This document shows positions 22,234 to 30,990 of a DNA stretch of 64,000 nt, in pieces. Position 1 is the first letter of the stretch. Every line of letters starts with the position of its first letter. A model generated the notes under the pieces. The model did no database searches. It was given only the letters and a program-made list of their open reading frames with translations, and had not been told where the DNA came from. The position numbers and the translations under genes are program-made. The stretch comes from Cardinalis cardinalis (lineage: Eukaryota > Chordata > Aves > Passeriformes > Cardinalidae), in contig JACDOX010000218.1 of assembly GCA_014549065.1 (NCBI GenBank), positions 353,536-417,535 of the forward strand. The letters run 5' to 3'.

Positions 22234-25200
22234 CTTTAGAGAGGAGGGAGAAAAGGGAGGAAAAAAATGCTATCACTTGCTGAGTGATGGCAAAGAAATC
22301 TTGTCAGTCTCAGGATTGTGGAGTGTGCTGAAACTGAAACTTTTAACAGTAAAGTCTTGTCCTTGATCACATCTTAACCTCATTTGTTAAGCATATTTAG
22401 ATATCTGTTTATTTAAACAGCTGTACATATCCTTAACACTGTTTTGTCTAGTCTAAAATATTAGTCAAGTCTTGTATAGCCCCTTCCCAAACAATTACAT
22501 CTAATTCTAGGAACTTTTATACAGAAATACCACAACATGGTATTGTTTTGTCTTCTATTTCCAACATTAATCCTGGATTTTTTTGGGAGGGAATTTTATC
22601 AGAGTATGGAGGCCTGGGATAGGATTGCTGTGAATGCTTCATGTCTNCCTGCTTTGAAGAGTTCCAGAGAATTTGGGAGCAAGGTAAGCTGGAGGATGAT
22701 AAAGTGTGGGGACAAATTTGAAAGGAAATCTCCTCTCTGTGGCTGTCAGGTGAAGTTTGCTACTGGGCTCAAAGAGTGGAGGATCACNACAGTTCCTGCA
22801 GCTTGTGACAAAAATGGTTCTCTGTTCCTGCCATTTCTGGATCTTGTGTGCTTGTGCTTTCTACACTTTATGGTGAGGAGTAGTAAAGTCATGCCATTAT
22901 TATCTCCTCCTTGTATATTACCTCATGTAAATATTAGGGAGGGATGAATTCAGGACATGAATATTTTGATTGTGATAGTCTGAGGACTGCATGGGTTCTA
23001 GTACAGGAAGCCAGAGACACCTTGCAGGGTGGATGGAAAGGTTGATGGCACCTGTGTTCAGAAGCAAGAACAGAAAAGTAAACTTGTTTTTACCTTGGGT
23101 AGCAGTCTGCAGCTCTTGTGAAGCAGAAAATGGAGGAAGAATCCATTCACTTTCCACAAACTGTACTCTTTCAGATGAGGGAAACAGCTGGGTGCTTGGC
23201 TCCAGGTGCGCTGGCAGCAGTGTCTCACCCACCTCTGTGACAGTGAGATCATTACAGTTTAAGGTGAAAGACCATTTAGATGTATGTAAAAGGAATCTTA
23301 TGTCAATAATGTGTTACAGGGTTGGGAATAGTATTTGAATGCTTTTATGGCATGTGGTTGAACACCTTTNCCAGATTCTATCAGCACAGGAAGGACCATG
23401 GGAAGCAGGCTGGTTCAACCTCCCCTTTAAAAAATAAGGGAATGGGAAGTGGCTTCTATCTCTGGAGAATAAACTTGTTGGAGTTTTTTTAATATTTCTA
23501 CATGGCATGTGCTTGGAAGAGTGCTAATAACAGAAATGTGCTAGGGCTATATTGTCCATCTGAGGGCTTTGACAGATCACAGAATGGCCTGGGTTGGAAG
23601 GGACCTCAAAGATGATCCAGGTCCANCCCCCTACCATGGACAGGGACACCTTCCACTAGGCCAGGTTGCTCAGAGCCCCATGCAACCTGTGNCAGGGCCT
23701 CCCCATCTTTGCAGGGAAGAATTTCTNTGTAATGTCCAATCTAAACCTGCTTTCTCTCAGTTTGAAGCCATTCCCCCTTGCCCTGGCATACCCCACATGT
23801 TTTATCCCAATGATGCATGCTGGGACACCTGATTGCAAACCTAAATACCTCAGACTGCAGTCTGTGTACAGGCTTTGGGTACAGACTTAATGTAGGTCTA
23901 ATAAAGTTTTACAAAGATATCTCTGAAAGGCAGTAACAAGGCTCTGAATCCTGCACTTTGTAATGGTTTAAAATATACCATGTGTACATTTTTACAGATT
24001 TAATGTAAGGCATAATCCCACAAATTTACCCAACTAGCACTACAAACAAACCATCTCTATTGTTAGTACACACTTAAGCCTGAGTCACAGATTCAGGCAG
24101 GTGGAAGAGAAGGCAGACTAAAAAGTGTGTNTGGCCTAATTCTTTACTCCAAAGGATACTCAACTACTTCTGTGTCACTTTTGATAAATATTTNTTGTTC
24201 AGTTCTTAAAAACCCTCCACAATGTTCTTCAAGCATCTTTTCTAATGTTTTATTATCCTTACTGTGAGAAAGTTTACCTAATGTCTAACTTAAATCATCT
24301 TAACTGCACTTGAAGGTCAATAGTGCTGTGCAGGGGATTCTGAGAATGTATCTTTCATCTTTTAAGCAAAATATTATACAAACCCATGTATTTTCTCAGT
24401 CTTCTAGACTAATTATTTTAGTTTGACATGTTTTNTAGACCTCTGATCATCCTTGTGNTCCTTTTGAGCTTTTTTAAAGGTCCACATCTTTCCTTAGATA
24501 GGATGGTCAAAGCTGGGCCTGATCATCCAGCTGAGCTGTTAACTGCTCCCAGCTAAGCAAAAAAAAATTGCATTCCCTTATTGAGAAGACTGCTGCTGGC
24601 ACATGCCTAATGCAGGGAAGTTGTGCTTTTGCACAAGAAACTGTATAGAACTATTCTGGCAGGAAAGAGGACAGAAGGAAAGTCAAACCTTAAACATACC
24701 TGGTATACTGGTGCCCAGGTGAGAAGTGGCATTAAATAAAGTCACCAGAGGTGCTTCTACAGCATCTGGCTTGATGCCTGAGATGTTGTGNGACTCCAAG
24801 GTAGGCTCAGTGACGCTTGGCAAAATCCCACTTGTTCCCAGACCTTTGTGTGTAAGCAGTTCCTCTGTGCCACTGGGTAAAATCCTCGTGGGCTGTGGCT
24901 CTGTTCTGAGCATGCTGCTGCTGCTGTAAGGAGGAGAGAATGTTGGTCTGGATAGCCTGGACATGTGAAAGGCAGAAAAGTCTTCTGGCACAGTAAGAAG
25001 TGGAGTGGTGTCAGGGTGGGGCAGAGTGATCAGACTTGGCTCAAGAGGTGCTTCAGCTTTACCAGGGACAGTGCTGGTTAATGTGTGAGGAAAGCTGGCT
25101 GAGGCTTCAGCACTGAAAATCAACTTGGAATAGAGGATCTGTGCTTCTCTCTGGGCCACAGAAGCAGCTGTGCTTTCCCCTCCAGCAAATGAAAAGCCAC

Positions 25201-28200
25201 TGGGCTGTGGGATAGTCATAGAAGGTTTAGGCTGAGGTTCACAGCCATTAGTGAGCAATTGGCTCAGACTGCTGCTTGCTAGGACAGCTGGGAATGTGTC
25301 CTTGATGAGAGACAAAGCTGTGGCCCATANGGAAGCTTCTTGGACTACTGACGGGAGTATGTCCAGTACTGATGCTTCTGGACAGAGGGATGCATCAGAA
25401 AGCTTNTCAGGTTCTAGAAAGTGGCTTTTTACCTCATTGCTGTAATCTGACACTTCTGATACTGACATTGCTCCAAGCAAAAATGGGTGTAATTCTGNCT
25501 TGGGAGAAAATGCCACTGCTGAGCTGTGAGACCACTCCTGAGGAGTGTTTATCACCCACGGCCTGGAAAGCTGCTCTGTGCCTGAAGTGATGTGCCGTAG
25601 GAGATGGTATGTGGATATCTCTGATTTACTGGAAAGGAAATAGGAGTCTGCCTCAGGCACGTGAGGCTCTGACAGCAAGGATGTACTAGAAACTCCAGCA
25701 GGCAGCACTCCCAGTTCAGAGAAGAGAAGCCTTGTTTCAGTCATCAGTGAAGGTGAAAGATCTGGGAAATGAGGGTCTGCAAACATAATGGATACTGTGG
25801 GCTTAGTTGGCATGTCCTGTGCTGAATCCATTCCTAAGGTGACCAAGCTTTCTTGATTTGTAAGGTGGATATTATTCAGCATCTTGTAACTTGCCATGGT
25901 TATACTTTCTGCACAGAAAGTTGATAAACTCTGAGTAGCNCTGAGTGATAGCACAAGTGGTGTGAGTAACTGGCTTGGCACAGGAAAGAACAAAGGCCTG
26001 GAAGCCTCTCCTGCAGCTGGTCTCTGGGTAATTCTAGTTGGTTTTAATGCAGGTGTTGGGGTGATCATTAACTGCCTGNGGTGTAGTCTCGGAGACTTTC
26101 TTTCATACTCCCCTCTCCTGAGTATTCTCCAGCCTGCAATTTCATACCCCAGCAGCTGTGAGAGGTGATGNGAGTTCATGTTGCGCTGCAGGACCTGGCT
26201 GAACTCGGGGAGCGGGGCCGAGGCTCCGCAGGCGAGGGGCCAGGAGAGGCGCACGCAGCTGCTGGCGGCGGGTTGGGCGCGCGCGGCGCGCTCAGCCAGC
26301 ACGGGCGAGCCCCGGGCTGCGGGGCCGGGGTGCGGCAGCAGCGACGGCGCGGAGCTGTCCCGGCGCAGGTACTGCGCCATCCTCCGCACCACCGACAGGC
26401 GCTCCCGAGCTCCCAGCGCCGCTGCTCCAGCACCGAGAATGATTTCTGCACGAGTGATGGCAGCGTCCTTCCCGCATCTGACATTGAAAGGCCAGAATTA
26501 GAGTGGTTAACAGTAGTTCTTCTTACCCCTCCCCATTTCGTTGAAGATCCCTGTTTGAATTTAGTCAATCTTTGCTCAAAATTTTACCTCCTAATCCAAA
26601 ACTTCTCCTTGAATATATGTGTCACAGACATCTTTTATGAAAAATCCTTTCCTTAGGATTTTTCTCCTGAGAAGCTGAGAGGCCTCAGGAACAAAATGTA
26701 AGCAATGGTTATCTGCTGCTGTGGAATGCAACAGGTGGATCTGTGATTGGTCTCATGTGGTTGTTTCTANTGAATGGCCNATCNCAGTGAACTAGCTCGG
26801 ACAGAGAGTCCGAGCCACAANCCNTTGTTATCATTCTTTCCTTTTCTACTCTTAGCTAGCCTTCTGATGAAATCCTTTCTTCTATTCTTTTAGTATAGTT
26901 TTAATATAATATATATCATAAAATAATAAATCAAGCNTTCTAAAACATGGAGTCAGATCCTCATCTCTTCCCTCATGCTAAGACCCCTGTGAACACAGTC
27001 ATATATGAATGTTTCCCATCCCACTAACTTCACTGATTGCTAAGTTTGATCCTANTGCTTGCGCAGAACACAGCAGCATGGGCTGAATTTCCAAACACTG
27101 TCCTCATCATGGAAGTAATTCACTTCAGAGATATTCCCAGTCTGTTACACATCAAATGCAGGTACTTACACTAAGAAAGTACCATCAGCAGTAACAAACA
27201 GTGTCTTGTGGAGGGAATTTGGAGCCTCACTGGGAGCCTGCCTCTCTCCCTGCTCACAGAAGAGTTGGGAACTGGAGCAGGGAGGCTGGATGCCACCTGC
27301 ACAATGGAGAATCCTGTCCCTGTGCTGCTGGGCTTGCAGCCTTCATGCCTGTGTTTGCTGTGTGCTGTTGCTCTGGGACAACAAAGCCTCCTGCTTTTAT
27401 ATTCAACATGTGCTTGTTCAATATTTTGTGGAGTTTTGTTTTGGTTTTGGTTCCTTGATGTCACATTTCCACAGCAAGAAAAAACCCATCTCTCTCATAG
27501 GGAGCACCCATCTCTTTTTCTTAAAAATCGCTTTTCCCTCCTCTCACTGCTTAGAGCAGAAGCCACGGAGGCCAGCTGTACTCACTGGTAGCTGTTTGGC
27601 ATGTGCTTCAAGTTCTGCATTTCCAAGGATAAACTGCTGTCCTGCACGTGGATGGTGAAATTTCCAGCAGCNCTCAGTGTTTCCTGGGCANGCAGCCCCC
27701 CAGAGGCAGCAAGGCNNAGCAGGTACACTCCTCCCTCCCCTGCCATCGGCAGCCCTTGCAGTGTGTTTGCTTCAGGGTCGAATTCCAACCACTTTGGCAA
27801 ATCTGCACCACTGGCTAAAGAGACCTTCTCCATAAGAGGATGGCAGAGAAACAGAATTAGTAGTAGGAAATGGTGTTATTACTCCAGTTTTACATACTGT
27901 AAGCTCNAGCTGGACAGAAGTTCAGAAACAGCTACAACCGATCCATTAAAAAATCTTAGAAACCATAGTACCCTGGCTTTTCAAGTAGTGCTTGTTTTGG
28001 GTGGTTTTAGCATAGTGACAACACTTTTTGTCCATTTCCAAGACCCTGCATTCTTTAGACTACTGGTAGATAAACCACAGGTGTATGTAGGTTGTTTATT
28101 TGCTTAGTAGGGAACTGCTGCATTGGCAGTGAATGATGGTGAGATTTTTGCTATCAGTCCTACCGGTTTCTAATACATCTGAGGCACTTTCTGGAAAGAG

Positions 28201-28563
28201 ATTTTTAGTGAGTTCATTTTAAACATAAAGTGAATGTCTTTGCTGCAGGATTGCACCAGGAAAGGTATTGAATAACATTACCTTGTACTGAGTTATTCCC
28301 TGAAAGGCAAACGCTGGCACTGGATAATAGAATATTTTTCCCAGGAGGACAGTTGCATCTGGGATTATTCCTTGCAGGCTCTTTGTTTCTTCCCATCTGT
28401 GGTTCAGTCCCTTGGCATCCTCAGCAGGGGAGCTCACACAGACAGACAGCAGTGCAAAGAGAAGAGGGAGCAGGGGCAGGACCCTGAGCCCTGGGAGCAC
28501 AGGGGACCCCGAGGCAGGAGGGCTGTGCTGGGTGTGCCCTGGGTCCCTGCAGGCATCTTCCAT
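21137..28563 (-). CDS. Dystroglycan-like transmembrane protein (DAG1 paralogue), complete, 4 coding exons, 1131 aa
   Basis: Dystroglycan links extracellular laminin-type ligands to dystrophin at the plasma membrane. Four exons with matching phases (282+239+1778+1097 nt) give 1131 residues. In order the protein shows: a signal peptide (hydrophobic core about 28-43); a cadherin-like domain (about 64-155, LPKWLEFDPEANTLQGLP); an S6-like domain (175-302) with C175 and C257 matching human C182 and C264; and RQLMITPTP at 308-316, collinear with the human processing and matriglycan site. A Ser/Thr/Pro-rich linker follows (about 317-766). Then come a second cadherin-like domain (about 776-875, NTFYDKEDGNSTQLSL), a SEA-like domain (about 881-1002), one transmembrane helix (about 1029-1049) and a tail of about 82 residues with PPKY at 1123-1126. 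DAG1 is about 895 residues with one coding intron. Because of its introns and intact frame this is not a retrocopy. Partners and localisation are inferred from the family. Confidence 0.92.
23576..23843 (-). mobile_element. CR1 LINE 3'-end fragment, inverted
   Basis: The reverse complement of the CR1 3' end ('ggcctgggttggaagggacc', 'cagggacaccttccactagg', 'ggttgctcagagcccca'). It lies in intron 3 of the dystroglycan-like gene, in the same orientation as that gene. Confidence 0.9.
24700..26477 (-). CDS. Dystroglycan-like coding exon 3, residues 174-767 (S6-like domain and Ser/Thr/Pro linker)
   Basis: Acceptor 'tttcaatgtcag', donor CCAG|GTATGT, phase 2 in and phase 1 out. The first part aligns with the S6-like domain of alpha-dystroglycan: CGKDAAITRAEIILG at the start, then LSWPLACG, and LGYEIAGWRI matching LGYPVVGWHI. 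Next is RQLMITPTP at 308-316. About 450 residues of Ser/Thr/Pro-rich sequence with no recognisable fold follow. The first 290 bases are strikingly GC-rich; the rest is of average composition. A GTG at 26392 is internal and not a start. Confidence 0.88.
26620..27001 (+). mobile_element. Solo LTR of an endogenous retrovirus (class II type), 382 bp
   Basis: The element begins TGTCACAGAC and ends ACACAGTCA. It is bounded by a perfect 6-bp target duplication, TATATG (26614-26619 and 27002-27007). An AATAAA at 26925-26930 near its 3' end sets the orientation as plus, antisense to the host gene. TG...CA termini, a 6-bp duplication and the overall sequence match a common passerine LTR family that I recognise without knowing its exact name. 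There is no internal retroviral sequence, so it is a recombined solo LTR. It sits in intron 2 of the dystroglycan-like gene, 142 bp from the exon 3 acceptor. Confidence 0.93.
27586..27824 (-). CDS. Dystroglycan-like coding exon 2, residues 95-174
   Basis: The acceptor reads '...tatggagaag', the donor CCA|GTGAGT; it ends in phase 2. It encodes VSLASGADLPKWLEFDPEAN..., aligning with the first cadherin-like repeat of DAG1 (LPSWLHWDSQSHTLEGLP), and ends with GNFTIHVQDSSL. Five n bases fall in the exon. Confidence 0.88.
28282..28563 (-). CDS. Dystroglycan-like coding exon 1, residues 1-94
   Basis: The exon begins at 28604 after a 'ctctcctctacag' acceptor, so at least one non-coding exon lies upstream. 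The only in-frame ATG is at 28563 (MEDACRDPGHTQ). It encodes the signal peptide (VLPLLPLLFALLSVCV) and the start of the first cadherin-like domain (GIIPDATVLLGKIF). The donor is AAG|GTAATG, phase 0. From memory, this boundary corresponds to the single coding intron of DAG1. Confidence 0.88.
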
Positions 28564-28796
28564 CCTCCTCCAGTGCCACTGCCAGCCAGGTGCTGCTACT
28601 GGAGCTGTAGAGGAGAGAAAAAACCCCAAACCCATGAGCACATACTCGTCAGAGCAGCCAGCTCCATCTCCCAGGCAAGCAGAACACTGCCAAATGCCTG
28701 AGGCTCCTCACTGCATCGGTTAAAGCCCTGCAGGTCTCTTTGGGTCACAGTGACATCTGGGGAGGGCTCTGGGCTTTCAGAAGCCCTGGTACTCAC

Positions 28797-28880
28797 CATT
28801 GCTGCTCTGTTCAGATGAAGGATTTCCACGGGCAAAAAACAGGTAGCACGAAGCTGGCTCATGATGTTTTTGACCCAGTT
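28797..28880 (-). other. Candidate non-coding 5' exon of the dystroglycan-like gene (outer limit unknown)
   Basis: On the minus strand a strong donor, AATG|GTGAGTACC, lies at 28797/28796, 193 nt before the proven acceptor at 28605. Joining 28797 to 28604 creates ATG|CTCCAGTAG, a three-codon uORF across the junction. The far end of this exon and the promoter are not identifiable. Confidence 0.35.
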
Positions 28881-30710
28881 GCCTTCAGCCTCACTGTTGC
28901 TCCCATCTCTGTTTCTGTTGTGATAAAAGCCCACTCAGAGGTGAAATGCTACACCAGGGCCTCATCAGGGGAGCCTCCAACATATGGCATAGGGCAGAGG
29001 CAGGTGAGCAGCGCAGTAACCTGACCTGCTGGGATTTTGTGGTGCAGTGGTACCAAAGGGAAAGGTGAGTGTGGCAAATGGCATTGATCANGGGGACAAA
29101 GGCAGGCTGAGACTCACTGTCCTTCCCTCTGCAGCATCAAGGGCTGGAATTTGAGTTGCTACATTTGATGCTGCTTCTTCAAGTGAGGATAAAAGCAGAA
29201 ATAAGGGCTCTCAGACACCTGTGAGTGGCTTCCAGCTTTTAGATGAGCAGTGCATACAATATGCTTGGTCTGTCCTGCTTAGGACAGCTTTATTTAAAAG
29301 CATACAAGAAGAAAATAACATTTACTGGCTCAAATGATAGAACTGAGAAAGCATGGATGGTGTTTTGGAGCTGGATGACTGCAGCAGCAGGGCAGGGAGT
29401 GCTCCTTTCTTGGTACAGCTCTGACAGCAGGATGGCTTAAAAACCACAGCCTGCTTTGCTTTGGCCCTACAAATTCAGTGGCTGTTTACCAAGGAACCAG
29501 GTTGTGCTCTGCTGGTTTTTAACAAGTATTTTCTTCCTTCTGTTTGTGGACGTGTTTGCAGTCATTGACAAGCTTTCTGTCGTGCTCCATTGCACAGATC
29601 CCTTCCATTTTAGCCACGAGTGGAGCATGCTTTGGATAGAGCAAGAAGTGGTGATGCAAATTTCACATAAAGACAGAAATTGTGTGATATCTGCCAAAAG
29701 ACAATGGTTTGCTAGAGCCTGCAGTGTGTTCCTATACTCTGGAAAAAACAGAAACCCACTTGTCCTGCTGCTAGGTGTGCAGTGCTTGATGTCATTGTCT
29801 GCTTTTGGCCAGAGATGACTCTTTCTCCTGCAAGTCTGTTTCCCTTGCAATCATGATGGGCTGTGAATAAATCAAAAGTTTCTGCTCCTTTGATTATGCT
29901 CAGCTGTGCTGAGAAACAAGCTGCTACATTCACCTCTCCATTTTTCACTGTCAACGTCTCCTGCGTTTCTTTCTCCTGCAATCTGTGAAAACAATGACAA
30001 GTCCTCATTCACCCCTTATTAAATAAGAGGGAATAGGTGGTGGGGCAGAAGTTCAAGTTGGAGATGAGGACTTTTATTTAGGGAGTATCATTCTTATGTA
30101 AGGGAATGGGTGCTTGACAGCTGACTAATCCCTCCTAATGAATTTGCCTCCTGAGAGCTGAGTAAATATTGCCGTGTAACCATGCATGAATCATCAGTGT
30201 GCTCTGAAATGATGGGAATACTCTGAGATCCATTGGTTGCTGTGAGCTGACAGTAGTCCAAACCACCTCTGGAAGGGCAACATCTGCCCTGTTCAGGGTT
30301 CCAAAGCTTGTGGACACACCTTTGCTTCAGGAGAGGGAATGTCAGTGAGTGTTTCACCTGTTTGGGTCCTGTCTCTCCTTAGTAACATTTGTCCATTTGC
30401 TTTGACAGCAGCAGACATTGTGTATTTACTCTGTAGTGTCAGGTGAGGCAGAATATTTTCACGCTGCTTGCTGTTGTGATGTTCTGGGTATAAACTTCCT
30501 GAAATCTCACATGAATGTGCAAGGGTTTAAAATAATTAGATTTTTAAAATTTCTCTGGAGTCTCCCTGTAATCCTCACTGTTGTATAATTACTGAGCTCA
30601 TAATTAATTGTTCTTGCTAAATTGCAACAAGGGCATGTGGCAGTCTGTTGGGTAAATGCCCTTTGATAAAAACAAAAATGAGAGAGTGGGAGAGACTTCA
30701 TAGAGGAGCA

Positions 30711-30990
30711 CGTAGTAACAGGACTGGGGGAATGGCTTCAACCTGCACAAGGGTGGGTTTAGACTGGATATGAGGGAGAAATTGTTCCCTGTGATGGTGC
30801 TGAGGCCCTGGCACAGGGTGCCCAGAGCAGCTGTGGCTGCNCCTGGATCCCTGGCAGTGTCCAAGNCCAGGCTGGATGTGGCTCAGAGCAACCTGGGGCA
30901 GTGGAAGCTGTCCCTGCTCATGGCAGGGGATTGGAACTGNGTGAACTTTAAGGTCCCTTCCAAGCCAGGCCATTTTATGATTCTCTGAAA
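30711..30990 (+). mobile_element. CR1 LINE 3'-end fragment
   Basis: Contains 'ctgaggccctggcacagggt', 'gcccagagcagctgtggctg', 'ccctgctcatggcagggga' and ends 'ttttatgattctctga'. Plus orientation, 5'-truncated. Confidence 0.92.

Noticed and set aside
22918..23338. Open frames in intron 3 of the dystroglycan-like gene as an extra exon
   Set aside because: Splice phases of exons 3 and 4 match without it and the peptides do not resemble dystroglycan.
24683..26392. A 569-codon open frame read as a single-exon gene starting with GTG
   Set aside because: It is the interior of exon 3. A good acceptor at 26478 extends the homologous sequence upstream, and a donor at 24699 cuts it before the in-frame stop.
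21137..28563. That the minus-strand gene is simply DAG1
   Set aside because: It has three coding introns instead of one, lacks GSGS at the cleavage point, and has a much longer linker, a shorter tail and an INTS13/ITPR2 neighbourhood. These are too many differences for the orthologue.
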